Assembly: GCF_001614315.2 (NCBI RefSeq)
Contig: NZ_LVEG02000012.1
Coordinates: 1-64,000 of the forward strand
Source: Halofilum ochraceum
GTDB lineage: Bacteria; Pseudomonadota; Gammaproteobacteria; XJ16; Halofilaceae
DNA length: 64,000 bases
Direction of reading: 5' to 3'
The notes beneath the pieces were generated by a model. It was given only the letters and a program-made list of their open reading frames with translations. It was not told where the DNA came from and did not search any database. The position numbers and the translations under genes were made by a program. Shown piece after piece: positions 43,218-51,477 of this stretch; positions within the stretch are counted from its first letter, which is position 1; every line of letters begins with the position of its first letter.

Positions 43218-43895
43218 TCATCGGGGTGGATGGCTCCCCGCAAGTTGCGCGTCGAGTTCGCGCAGGCGCTCGGGCGTGCCGATGTCATGCCAGGCACCGC
43301 GGTAATGCTCGCCGCTCACCAGGCCGGCGGCGATCGCGCGCCGCAGAATCGGCGCGAGCCGCAATGGCTGCACGGGGAGTCCACTGAACAGCGCCGGGCG
43401 GTATACGCCGATGCCGGCGAAGGTCAGGCGCGGGCCGGTCGCCATCGTGACCCGACCCCCTTCGAGCGCGAAATCGCCCTCCGGGTGCTGTGGCGGATTG
43501 TCGACCAGCACGAGATGCGCGAGGTGGCCGGCGGGGAGCGCCAGGCGCTCGAACGGGAAGTCGGTGTAGATGTCACCGTTGATGACCGCGAACGGTCGCG
43601 GCCCCAGCAGCGGCAGCGCGCGGGCGATCCCGCCGGCCGTCTCCAGAGCCCGATCGCCTTCGTCGCTGTAGCGTACATCGAGCCCGCGGGCGTGGCCGTC
43701 GCCGACCCAGGCGCGCAGCTTCTCGCCCTGCCATGCGGTGTTGATGACCACGCGGCTGCAACCGGCCCGCGCCAGCGCTTCCAGGTGCCAGTCGATCAGC
43801 GGCCGGCCGCCGGCATGGAGCAGCGGTTTGGGGCAGTCGTCGGTCAGCGGGCGCATGCGTTCGCCGCGGCCGGCGGCGAGGATCATCGCGTTCAT
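43218..43895 (-). CDS. murU: N-acetylmuramate alpha-1-phosphate uridylyltransferase
   Basis: The 225-residue nucleotidyltransferase has the pyrophosphorylase loop LAAGRGERMRPLTDDCPKPL at the N terminus, INGDIYTDFPFERL (metal-binding aspartate) and WHDIGTPERLRELD at the C terminus. With AmgK it makes UDP-MurNAc from recycled MurNAc, bypassing MurA and fosfomycin. ATG 43895 overlaps the amgK stop by four bases, which supports both start and function. Confidence 0.92.
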   Translation of the reverse strand: MNAMILAAGRGERMRPLTDDCPKPLLHAGGRPLIDWHLEALARAGCSRVVINTAWQGEKLRAWVGDGHARGLDVRYSDEGDRALETAGGIARALPLLGPRPFAVINGDIYTDFPFERLALPAGHLAHLVLVDNPPQHPEGDFALEGGRVTMATGPRLTFAGIGVYRPALFSGLPVQPLRLAPILRRAIAAGLVSGEHYRGAWHDIGTPERLRELDAQLAGSHPPR

Positions 43896-44896
43896 GCCTC
43901 CACCGCTGCCCGCTCGAGCCGTGTGGCGATGTCCCGTTCGCGGGCGAACCGTGCGAGCGGTTCCAGCTCGGCGTAGCGGCCGAACAGCGCCTCGATATAG
44001 CCCCACGTGCGCGGGATGTCGGCGAGATAGCGGGGTTTGCCATCGCGATGCCAGAGGCGCGCGAAGATGCCGATCGCCTTCAGATGGCGTTGCGCCCCCA
44101 TCAGGTCGAACCAGCGCCGCAGGGTTCCGCGGTCGGGGAGCTCGATGCCGCGAGCGAGCGCGGCCTCGCGGTAGCCCTCGATCCAGGCGGTCACGCGCTC
44201 GTCCGGCCAGCGGATGTAGCAGTCACGCAGCAGCGAGACCAGGTCATAGGTGACCGGGCCCGCGACGGCGTCCTGGAAATCGAGGACGCCGGGGTTGTCC
44301 TGCGCCAGCACCATGAGGTTGCGCGAATGGTAATCGCGGTGCACGAAGACACGGGGCTGTTCGAGCGCCGCTGCGGTCAGCGCCTCGAAAGTGGCTTTCG
44401 GGTCCGCGCCGATCCGGTCGGGGCCAAGGCCCAGGTGCTCGCCCAGGAACCAGACCGGGAACAGATCCATCTCGGCGTCGAGGCGCGCCGCGTCGTAGGG
44501 CGGCAGACCGCTGGTCGGGATGTCCGCCTGCATGCGCACGAGGGCACCGAGGGCGTCGTCGTACAGCGGGTCGGCGGAGCGGTCGTCGAGTTCGTCCAGA
44601 TACAGCCGGTCGCCGAGGTCGCTCAGCAGCAGGAAGCCGCGATCGCGGTCGCTTGCCAGTACCCGGGGGGCGGTGACGCCGGCGGCCTCGAGGCGCCCGG
44701 CAATGTCCACGAACGGTCCCGTGGATTCGCGCTCGGGTGGGGCATCCATGACGATGCGCCTGCCGGCGTCGGTGGTGACCCGGAAATACCGCCGGAAGCT
44801 GGCATCACCCGTGATCGGCGTGAGCGGCCCGCCGGCGTCCGGGCATGTGCGTGCGAGCCAGGCGCGGAGTTCATCCGCACGCGTATCGGTGGTCAT
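43892..44896 (-). CDS. amgK: N-acetylmuramate/N-acetylglucosamine anomeric kinase
   Basis: The 334-residue protein is an aminoglycoside-phosphotransferase-like kinase: VHRDYHSRNLMV (catalytic aspartate and asparagine) and GVLDFQDAVAGPVTYDLVSL (metal-binding aspartate), with GDASFRRYFRVTT as the nucleotide loop. It phosphorylates MurNAc at C1 for MurU. The pair belongs to the cell-wall recycling route of pseudomonads and relatives. AnmK at the right edge and MltB complete a plausible cycle in this window. Confidence 0.93.
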   Translation of the reverse strand: MTTDTRADELRAWLARTCPDAGGPLTPITGDASFRRYFRVTTDAGRRIVMDAPPERESTGPFVDIAGRLEAAGVTAPRVLASDRDRGFLLLSDLGDRLYLDELDDRSADPLYDDALGALVRMQADIPTSGLPPYDAARLDAEMDLFPVWFLGEHLGLGPDRIGADPKATFEALTAAALEQPRVFVHRDYHSRNLMVLAQDNPGVLDFQDAVAGPVTYDLVSLLRDCYIRWPDERVTAWIEGYREAALARGIELPDRGTLRRWFDLMGAQRHLKAIGIFARLWHRDGKPRYLADIPRTWGYIEALFGRYAELEPLARFARERDIATRLERAAVEA

Positions 44897-45094
44897 GGAA
44901 CGGCTCCCGGCAGACGGCGAGCGGCCACAAGGGCCTGTGGATTACGGGCGCCCAAAGCGCACGCGCGGAAAACAGTATAAAAGAGTGCTACACACGTCTG
45001 TATACCGTTACCGTGCGGTTCATCGAACTTGATCGCCCATTGCCCCACACCTACCATTCACGCACCCGCTCTATCCCGCTGGAGGGATTCGCAC

Positions 45095-45658
45095 ATGATG
45101 AAACGTTTGCTGGGGGCCGCAGCCCTCGGGGTATGTTCAACGACGACCCATGGGGCCGGTCTGGATATCGCGCTCGGTCAGGACACGGCCAGCCTGGTCT
45201 ACCTCACCGATACCGCGAGCATGGGGTACGGTGGCGCGGACATCGGATTCGGCGGCTTCTTCAACAACGACGATGACATCATGGTGACCGGGAACTTCCT
45301 CGTGACCGGCAGCCCGGGCCAGAACATCCCGCTGCAGTTCGGGGTGGGGGCGAAGGGCTATTACACGGATCTCGATTCCAACCGGGATGCGAGCGCCATC
45401 GGCATCGGCGGGCAGGTGCGGTATCTGTTCCCGACCGAGACGCACCTTGCGTTCTCCGTCGAGGGGTATTACGCGCCGCGTATCACCACTTTCCAGGACG
45501 CCGATTCGCTGGCGGAATTCAATCCGCGCTTCGAGCTCGAGGTCGTGCCCGGCACCCACGCGTTCGTCGGTTATCGCTGGATCGAGTTCGACATGGACGG
45601 CGGCCGGGATGAAGAGCTCAGCGATGAGATCAATGTCGGTATCCGGCTGACCTTCTGA
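45095..45658 (+). CDS. YfaZ-family outer membrane protein
   Basis: The 187-residue protein has a signal peptide (MKRLLGAAALGVCSTTTHGA) and a small beta-barrel pattern of alternating hydrophobic residues (FGVGAKGYYTDLDSN, AFSVEGYYAPRITTF, AFVGYRWIEFDMDGG), ending LTF as outer-membrane proteins do. This matches YfaZ, of unknown function. GGAGGG at 45081 supports ATG 45095; ATG 45098 directly follows. An AT-rich TATAAA at 44976 may be its -10 box. It is divergent from amgK. Confidence 0.83.
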   Translation: MMKRLLGAAALGVCSTTTHGAGLDIALGQDTASLVYLTDTASMGYGGADIGFGGFFNNDDDIMVTGNFLVTGSPGQNIPLQFGVGAKGYYTDLDSNRDASAIGIGGQVRYLFPTETHLAFSVEGYYAPRITTFQDADSLAEFNPRFELEVVPGTHAFVGYRWIEFDMDGGRDEELSDEINVGIRLTF

Positions 45659-45670
45659 GGCCGCTCGCGG

Positions 45671-46447
45671 ATGGCGGCGATCGATCGCGTGCTGGCGGTG
45701 ATGGCGCGTCTGCGGGATCCGCAGACCGGTTGCCCATGGGATGTCGCCCAGGATTTCCGCTCCATCGCCCCGCATACGGTGGAAGAGGCCTATGAGGTCG
45801 CTGATGCCATCGAGCGTGGCGACTTCGATGACCTGCGCGACGAACTCGGCGACCTGCTGCTGCAGGTCGTCTATCACGCCCGCATGGCCGAGGAGCGCGA
45901 TGCGTTCGATTTCGAGGGCGTCGCCGACGGGCTCGCGGCCAAACTGATCCGGCGCCACCCGCATGTATTCGGCGAGGCGGGCGCGACCGACGCGGATACG
46001 CGTGAACAGCTCTGGGAACAGGCGAAGGCCGACGAGCGCGCCGAACGCGGTGAATCCGACCCGAGTGCGCTCGCGGGCGTGACCCTGGGGCTGCCCGCCC
46101 TGACCCGTGCGCAGAAGCTCTCACGCCGGGCCGCCCGCGCCGGTTTCGATTGGCCCGATGCCTCCGGCCCCGCCGCCAAGGTGCGCGAGGAACTGGAGGA
46201 GATCGAGGCCGCCGGTGAGGATCCGGATGCCCGTGAGGCCGAAGTCGGGGATCTGCTGTTCGCCGCGGTCAATCTCGCGCGCCATCTGGACGTCGACGCC
46301 GAGACCGCGCTGCGCCGTGCCGGTCAGCGTTTCGAACGCCGCTTCCGCGCGGTGGAGGGGCATGCACGGCGCGATGGCGGTGGCACGGCGGGCATGCCGA
46401 TGGATACCCTGGAAGGGTATTGGCAGGCCGCCAAGCGCGACGAGTGA
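45671..46447 (+). CDS. mazG: Nucleoside triphosphate pyrophosphohydrolase
   Basis: The 258-residue house-cleaning NTPase has two MazG halves: LRDPQTGCPWDVAQDF and EEAYEVADAIERGDFDDLRD leading to ELGDLLLQVVYHARMAEE, with the acidic metal ligands EExxE...ExxD, and a second, weaker copy (KVREELEEIEAAGED, EVGDLLFAAVNLARHLDVD). It hydrolyses noncanonical NTPs to NMP and pyrophosphate. It begins 12 bases after the YfaZ gene and overlaps the DUF1461 gene by four bases. Confidence 0.95.
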   Translation: MAAIDRVLAVMARLRDPQTGCPWDVAQDFRSIAPHTVEEAYEVADAIERGDFDDLRDELGDLLLQVVYHARMAEERDAFDFEGVADGLAAKLIRRHPHVFGEAGATDADTREQLWEQAKADERAERGESDPSALAGVTLGLPALTRAQKLSRRAARAGFDWPDASGPAAKVREELEEIEAAGEDPDAREAEVGDLLFAAVNLARHLDVDAETALRRAGQRFERRFRAVEGHARRDGGGTAGMPMDTLEGYWQAAKRDE

Positions 46448-47190
46448 ACCGCGTGGCCCGGCCGTTCGCGGCACTGTACTGGTCCGTGTTCGCCGGCGCG
46501 CTGCTCATCGCCAGTCTGTTCGTTTCCTGGCAGGCCCTTGCGGCCTTCGATTTCGCCTATCCGGTCTGGCACGAGGCGCTCGGAATCGATGACACGATCG
46601 CGCGCTACGGCCCCGAGAACCGCTGGCGCCAGGGCTTCGAGCAGACGACCGCGGGCGAGCGGGCCCGTCTGTTCGCCGCCATCGTCGATGCGATCCATGC
46701 CGATGGCCGCGGTCTCGCCGAACTGCGCTACCACGCCCCCGACGGCCGCGAGATCGGACGCCTGCTGCGCGAGCCCGAGATCGTACATCTGCGCGATGTG
46801 GCCCGTCTGGTCGGCTGGTTCGAAAACGCCGGCATCACGGCCCTGGCGCTCGTGATCGTGTTCGCCGCCGAGGCCCGGTGGCGGCGTCGTACGCTGCCCT
46901 CGGCGCGGCGGTTCCTCGGGGGGGCCGCCGTGATGCTCGGCGTGGCCGGTGTCGCGCTCCTCGCGATCGGCCCGGTCGAGCTGTTCTACGCGCTGCACGA
47001 GGTTGTATTCCCGGACGACCATCAGTGGTTCTTCTGGTACCAGGACTCGCTTATGACCACCCTGATGCAGGCACCGAACCTGTTCGGCGCCATCGCCGCC
47101 GTGTGGATCCCGTTTGCACTCGCATTGGCTGGGGCCGGGCTGTGGGCGGTCGGTCGTTTGCTGGAGCGCGGCCACCCGCTGTCTGCGTGA
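46444..47190 (+). CDS. DUF1461 (Lit-like) integral membrane protein
   Basis: The 248-residue protein has four hydrophobic segments (near residues 8-28, 110-128, 145-163 and 212-235) and two conserved signatures of the DUF1461/TIGR01906 family: EPEIVHLRDVARLVGWF and the LHEVVFPDDHQWFFW loop. Firmicute members of this family include Lit, a lipoprotein intramolecular transacylase whose key histidines lie in these motifs. Whether this homologue acts on lipoproteins is inference. GTG 46444 overlaps the mazG stop by four bases. Confidence 0.82.
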   Translation: MNRVARPFAALYWSVFAGALLIASLFVSWQALAAFDFAYPVWHEALGIDDTIARYGPENRWRQGFEQTTAGERARLFAAIVDAIHADGRGLAELRYHAPDGREIGRLLREPEIVHLRDVARLVGWFENAGITALALVIVFAAEARWRRRTLPSARRFLGGAAVMLGVAGVALLAIGPVELFYALHEVVFPDDHQWFFWYQDSLMTTLMQAPNLFGAIAAVWIPFALALAGAGLWAVGRLLERGHPLSA

Positions 47191-47274
47191 GTCACTACAA
47201 CGTCCATCGTCGCGACATGGACCGTGGCAAGGTTCGTGACCCGATCAGGTTGCAGGTTGCTGGAGGAGCGATCG

Positions 47275-47769
47275 ATGAAGGAATTGATTCTGATCCGGCA
47301 TGGCAAATCCAGCTGGAAAGGCGATCTCCCGGATCACGAGCGCCCCTTGGCACCGCGCGGCGAGCGCGATGCGCCCGAAATGGGCCGCCGTCTGGCCCGT
47401 ACGGGCAGCGTACCCGAGCGCATTGTCACTTCGGATGCCGAGCGCGCCCGGGCCACCGCCGTGGCACTGGCGGGTGCCGCTGGTCTCCCGGCCGGGGCGG
47501 TCGTGGAAGAACCCCGGCTCTACCACGCCGGCGCTGATGAAATCCCGATGCTGGCGCGTGGGCTGCACGATGGTTTTGACCGGGTCGCGCTGGTCGGCCA
47601 CAACCCGACGCTGCAAATAGCCGCGGAACGATTGTGTGGCCTTCATGCGAAAAAACTGCCGACCGCCGCCGTGGTGCGGATGCATTTCGCCATTGACCGC
47701 TGGGCGGATCTGCCCGACCAGGGCGGGACGTGTATCGAGTTCGATTACCCGAAGAAACGCGGGGCCTGA
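47275..47769 (+). CDS. sixA: Phosphohistidine phosphatase SixA family
   Basis: The 164-residue histidine phosphatase has the phosphohistidine motif LILIRHGKSSWKG at the N terminus and the second histidine in RVALVGHNPTLQ. SixA dephosphorylates the NPr/EIIA-Ntr branch in E. coli, and ptsP of that system is encoded at 56833. GGAGGAG at 47262 supports ATG 47275. The 85-base gap from DUF1461 suggests loose linkage. The length is typical. Confidence 0.9.
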   Translation: MKELILIRHGKSSWKGDLPDHERPLAPRGERDAPEMGRRLARTGSVPERIVTSDAERARATAVALAGAAGLPAGAVVEEPRLYHAGADEIPMLARGLHDGFDRVALVGHNPTLQIAAERLCGLHAKKLPTAAVVRMHFAIDRWADLPDQGGTCIEFDYPKKRGA

Positions 47770-47854
47770 TCCGGGGTTGGTCGGGGGATTCACGCAGCGG
47801 CGCGGCGCGCGCAAAGGTCGCCATGAACGGTGGGCTTGGCAGATCGAGCAGTTC

Positions 47855-47967
47855 GTAGCCCGGATGAAGTGAAACGGAATCCGGGGAACCGCGCGCCGCA
47901 TGCGGTCACGCGCGCTCTGTGCAGGAGCCCCTCGCCCGGATTCCGGCTGTGCCTGCATCCGCGCTAC
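47855..47967. repeat. GTAG-type REP pair (REPIN-like)
   Basis: GTAGCCCGGATGAAGTGAAA starts the left unit at 47855. The right unit runs CCCGGATTCCGG to CATCCGCGCTAC, ending at 47967. The GTAGCCCGGAT...ATCCGGG form is widespread in gammaproteobacterial intergenic DNA. It lies between the 3' ends of sixA and the DUF1841 gene. Confidence 0.75.
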
Positions 47968-47994
47968 GCGTTGCGGCCTCCCGAGACATTCCGC

Positions 47995-48037
47995 CTCCTT
48001 TGCGTTCCCTGGCGCCCTTTGCGTCTTGGCGAGAACC
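47995..48037. repeat. Single arm of the CCAAGACGC repeat family
   Basis: GCGTCTTGGCGAGAACC at its right end matches the arms at 15054-15087 and 51651-51677. No clear partner arm is seen on the other side of the gap, so this copy is solitary or has lost its mate. Confidence 0.65.
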
Positions 48038-48064
48038 GATTCTCCCCCGGGCAGGACTCGATGC

Positions 48065-48523
48065 TCAGGCGTCGGGCTTGTCTCCGGTCGCCTGCGTGAC
48101 CACCTTCCGCACCCGCTCCAGATAGTCGGCCTCGTCGGGCTGCGTGCCCGCGCGCTGGGCCGCGTGCAGCACCTCGCCCAGCGGCTCCATCAGCCGATGC
48201 TCGGCCTCGAGGTGGTCCCCCTCGTGGCGCGCGAGCTGCTCGAACAGGGCGCGGATGCCTGGTGGTCGATCGGTGCCGGTCTGTTCGCGCAGGGCGATGT
48301 GCATGCCCATGTGCAGGAACGGATTCGTCTGCCCGTCCTCGGGCATGTAGTCGCGGTCGAGCACCGCCTCGTTGCCGGGTGCCAGCAGCGGCTGGTATTC
48401 CGGGTGCTCCGAGATTACGGTCGCCACCATCCGCTCCATCGGATCGAGCGTCTCCCCGGCATTCGCCTTGCGCCAGGTCTCGACGTAATAACGCCGCATG
48501 CTTTCGCGATCATTGCCGAACAT
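48065..48523 (-). CDS. DUF1841 family protein
   Basis: The 152-residue cytosolic protein begins MFGNDRESMRRYYVETWRKA and contains the conserved NPFLHMGMHIALREQ and HEGDHLEAEHRLMEPLGE segments of DUF1841. Two histidines and acidic residues in the latter could bind metal, but no function is known. It sits nine bases downstream of nth, as in pseudomonads and relatives. Confidence 0.88.
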   Translation of the reverse strand: MFGNDRESMRRYYVETWRKANAGETLDPMERMVATVISEHPEYQPLLAPGNEAVLDRDYMPEDGQTNPFLHMGMHIALREQTGTDRPPGIRALFEQLARHEGDHLEAEHRLMEPLGEVLHAAQRAGTQPDEADYLERVRKVVTQATGDKPDA

Positions 48524-48532
48524 CGGTTTGCC

Positions 48533-49165
48533 TCACGCGGTCTTGTCGGGGTATTCGCAGAGATCGTGAATCCGGCAGTCACCGCAGCGGGGTTTACGGG
48601 CGGTACAGACATAGCGCCCGTGCAGGATCAGCCAGTGATGGGCGTGGCGCAGGTAGGCCTTGGGCATCACCTTCACCAGTTGATCCTCGACCGCGCGCAC
48701 ATTCTTGCCGGGTGCGAAGCCCGTGCGGTTGGCGACGCGGAATATGTGCGTATCCACGGCGATCGTCGGTTCGCCGAAGGCGGTATTCAGGATCACGTTC
48801 GCGGTCTTTCGCCCGACGCCCGGTAACGCCTCCAGCGCCGCGCGGTCGCGCGGTACCTCGCCGCCATGATGCTCGACGAGCATGCGGCAGGTCTCGACGA
48901 CATTCTTCGCCTTGTTGTTGAACAGGCCCAGCGTGCGGATATGTTCCTTTACTCCCTCGACGCCGAGCGCGAGCATCGATTCCGCGTCCGGCGCGGCCGG
49001 GAACAGGCGGGCCGTCGCGGCGTTCACGCCCCGGTCCGTCGACTGGGCGGAGAGGATGACGGCGATCAGCAGCTGGAACGGCGTCTCGAAATGCAGCTCC
49101 GTGGTCGGTTCCGGGTCGCGCTCCGCCAGCCGGGCCATGATCTGTTCGCGCCTGGCGCGGTTCAT
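48533..49165 (-). CDS. nth: Endonuclease III
   Basis: The 210-residue base-excision glycosylase/AP lyase removes oxidised pyrimidines. The helix-hairpin-helix and catalytic lysine are in [17 protein letters not shown], the catalytic aspartate in [14 protein letters not shown], and the [4Fe-4S] cysteines at the end in the C-x6-C-x2-C-x5-C pattern ([11 protein letters not shown] through C of HDLCEYP). ATG 49165 overlaps the rnfB-like stop by four bases. Confidence 0.97.
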   Translation of the reverse strand: MNRARREQIMARLAERDPEPTTELHFETPFQLLIAVILSAQSTDRGVNAATARLFPAAPDAESMLALGVEGVKEHIRTLGLFNNKAKNVVETCRMLVEHHGGEVPRDRAALEALPGVGRKTANVILNTAFGEPTIAVDTHIFRVANRTGFAPGKNVRAVEDQLVKVMPKAYLRHAHHWLILHGRYVCTARKPRCGDCRIHDLCEYPDKTA

Positions 49166-49851
49166 CGCTGATCCGTGGTGCGCCGACGTTTCGCGCGGGC
49201 GCGCTCGACGGCTGCCGCGACCTCCGCGCGCCGGCTCTCGCGATCCCCGTCGGGCCGCTTCGCCGCCCGCGCCGCCTCGCGCTCACGCCGCCGCCGTTCG
49301 AGGCGTTCATTGCGCGCGTGGTACCGGGCGCGGAAGTATTCCGCGCGCTCGCGCAACGGGGTCGGGTCCGGGGACGGCTCGAGCGAGATGCAGTCGACCG
49401 GGCAGGGCGGGATGCACAGTTCGCAGCCGGTGCACTCCGACGCGATCACGGTGTGCATCTGTTGCGAGGCCCCGAGGATGGCGTCAACGGGGCAGGCCTG
49501 GATGCACTTGGTGCAGCCGATACAAACCGACTCGTCGATGAAGGCGACCACGGGTTGCTCCACGGGTTCACCACACTCGGGATCCATGGGCTTGCTCGTG
49601 GAACCCAGCAGCGCCGCCAGCGCATCGATTCCCTCACTGCCGCCCGGCGGACAGCGGTTGATATCCGCTTCCCCCGCGGCGATCGCCTCGGCGTAGGGCC
49701 GGCAGCCGTCATAGCCGCACTGCGTGCACTGCGTCTGCGGCAGCAGTGCATCGATGCGGTCGGTCAGGGTCTGGTCGTTTCCGCGGTCGGTCAGGGTCTG
49801 GTCGTTTCCGCGGTTCACGGTTTGCGTGTGGTCATCATGCATGGTGTGCAT
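49162..49851 (-). CDS. Solo RnfB/RsxB-like ferredoxin protein
   Basis: The 229-residue protein has the RnfB Fe-S domain [20 protein letters not shown] with its further cysteine in INRCPPGG, then two [4Fe-4S] ferredoxin motifs ([12 protein letters not shown] and [12 protein letters not shown]) and a highly basic, arginine-rich tail. Unlike RnfB of the complete complex it lacks an N-terminal membrane helix, and no rnfACDGE genes adjoin. The N terminus contains a direct repeat [21 protein letters not shown] 49851 is taken; ATG 49842 is close. The electron partner is unknown. Confidence 0.88.
   Translation of the reverse strand: MHTMHDDHTQTVNRGNDQTLTDRGNDQTLTDRIDALLPQTQCTQCGYDGCRPYAEAIAAGEADINRCPPGGSEGIDALAALLGSTSKPMDPECGEPVEQPVVAFIDESVCIGCTKCIQACPVDAILGASQQMHTVIASECTGCELCIPPCPVDCISLEPSPDPTPLRERAEYFRARYHARNERLERRRREREAARAAKRPDGDRESRRAEVAAAVERARAKRRRTTDQR
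49761..49814 (-). repeat. 27-base tandem duplication inside the rnfB-like gene
   Basis: Two exact 27-base copies (49761-49787 and 49788-49814) encode GNDQTLTDR twice in frame, just before the first cysteine motif. Perfect identity suggests a recent duplication. Confidence 0.92.
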
Positions 49852-49911
49852 GATACCGGCGGTTTGGTTGTGCTGTCGTGGGTGGTTATCCGGGGTGGGT
49901 TCCACTGGGAT

Positions 49912-50733
49912 GTGTGGGTCGGGTTTCGCCCGCTGTCGCGGGCGAGTGACTTTCTTTTGCACGAAAAGAAAGTCACCAAAGAAAGCGTGCCCTGGTTGGC
50001 GCGCCCCGCCGCCCTCGGCGGGGATTCTTTGCGGCGATACGGACATGATCGGGTCGTGCCCGTCGGTTCCCGCGACCAGTTGCTGGCGGCCGAGGGCGAC
50101 GAGGTGCCCTGTGCTTCTCGCGAGCGCCGGGGCGCGCAGACGGCACGTCCGTGTGCCGACTGCGCGGACTCGCCGTCCTGGCGAGTCCCGCTTCGCGGCC
50201 TGATCCGGCGCTCGCTGCGATGCTCGGCGCTCCAAACGGGCGAACCGTTTGCCGATCGGTGCATGGACTTCGTGATCCGCAAAGTGGGTGAGCGATGCTG
50301 TGCCTGCACTGGATCGCCGCGCTCGCTCGCGATGACGGATGCCCTCGCTGCGCGGCCCAGGCGCTGCGACAGCGCTGTACGAAGTCCCGAGTTGGTTCGG
50401 CTACGGGGTTTAATCCCGTCTGGCTCGCCGAGCATCGCAGGGGCGAGTGGATCAGGCCCGAAGGGGAGCCGGCAGGAAGCCGGCTCCGCGCAGTCGGCAC
50501 ACGGACGTGCCGTCTGCGCGCCCCACTCGACCCGAGAAGCACAGGGGAGCCTGCCCGGGTCCCGACTGCGTGCACTGCTGGTGGTTCCCTTCTGCCCGCA
50601 GGCGAACGCGATCGCGGTGATCACTCTTGACCCGGGCAGGCCGAGCCGGTCAGGGCGTGCTTTCTTTGGTTCCTTTCTTTTCACGCAAAAGAAAGGAACT
50701 CGCCCGCGACAGCGGGCGAAACCCACCCACATC
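49912..50733. repeat. Large nested inverted-repeat element (about 820 bases) in a 927-base gene-free gap
   Basis: The gap 49852-50778 carries no credible gene. Outer arms at 49912-49993 and about 50648-50733 pair through GGGTTTCGCCCGCTGTCGCG, and each also contains its own hairpin (CTTTCTTTT...AAAAGAAAG). Inner arms at about 50103-50220 and 50430-50555 include a perfect 40-base inverted match (50129-50168 with 50485-50524) that itself holds CGGCAC...GTGCCG. Long overlapping frames on both strands are a by-product of this symmetry. Confidence 0.88.
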
Positions 50734-50778
50734 CATCACAGTGACAACACCCCCAAACGCCTCCGCCACGTACAAACC

Positions 50779-51429
50779 TCAGAACAAACCAAACAGAAAC
50801 CCGACCCCCATCAACCCAAGAATCCCCGCCGAGATCAGCGTCAGCCCCCGTTCGGCATGCTCGAGCCGGTGCGCGAACCGCCGCAGCCCGGCGACCAGCA
50901 GCAGGGTCAGGGCGACCAGTGCGGTGATCACGGCGAGCGCATACGACAGCATCAGCTCGAGGCACAGCGCCGAGCCGGTGCACAGCGCGATGATCTGGAA
51001 TTCCTCTTCGTGGGCGAATCCGAGCGTGAACGCGAACACCGCTAGCGGCCAGAGCCCGGCCGTGGGGGCGGGGCCGTCACCGTGGTCATGCTGATGGCCG
51101 TGATGATGATGGTGGTGATGTCCTCCGCGCAGCGCGGCGCGCAACTGCCAGGCGGCCAGCGCGAGCAGCAGCCCACCGGCGATCCAGTCCATCCAGCCGC
51201 TGGCGCCGAGGTCAAAATATTCCTTGATGCCGAAGTACAGCAGCACGACGGCAATGCTGCTCACCAGATGACCGATCCCGATCACCACCGCGGCGATCAC
51301 GCCGGCGCCCCACCGGCCCCGCCGCGCCGAGGCCCACGCCGCCGCCACCGGCCAGCCATGCCCCGGCTCCATGCCGTGCAACAAGCCCAGTCCGATGGCC
51401 CCGAGGAACAGTCCGATCACACCTTCCAT
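50779..51429 (-). CDS. NicO/UreH-like nickel/cobalt transporter family membrane protein with His-rich loop
   Basis: The 216-residue protein has six hydrophobic segments. The N-terminal GLLHGMEPGHGWPVAAAW matches the HxxxPGH-type metal motif of NicO/RcnA-like carriers, and TLGFAHEEEFQIIAL forms the second conserved histidine/acid site. A cytoplasmic or periplasmic loop carries seven histidines in a row followed by GHQHDHGDG, suited to Ni, Co or Zn. Direction of transport is unknown. ATG 51429 (MEGVIGLFLG) is preferred to an upstream extension that crosses a repeat. Confidence 0.8.
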   Translation of the reverse strand: MEGVIGLFLGAIGLGLLHGMEPGHGWPVAAAWASARRGRWGAGVIAAVVIGIGHLVSSIAVVLLYFGIKEYFDLGASGWMDWIAGGLLLALAAWQLRAALRGGHHHHHHHGHQHDHGDGPAPTAGLWPLAVFAFTLGFAHEEEFQIIALCTGSALCLELMLSYALAVITALVALTLLLVAGLRRFAHRLEHAERGLTLISAGILGLMGVGFLFGLF

Positions 51430-51477
51430 GCCGGAAAATCCGTTTGCTGATGGTTGGGAGGGTCTGAAAAAAGCGGT

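Noticed and set aside
49815-50732. A 305-codon minus-strand open frame in the palindromic element
   Set aside because: No domain is recognisable; the translation is arginine/serine-rich and repeats itself because the arms are inverted copies. Treated as non-coding.
49318-51045. A 575-codon plus-strand open frame across the rnfB-like gene and the palindrome
   Set aside because: It runs antisense to a well-supported gene and then through a symmetric repeat that opens frames on both strands; composition and repeats explain it.
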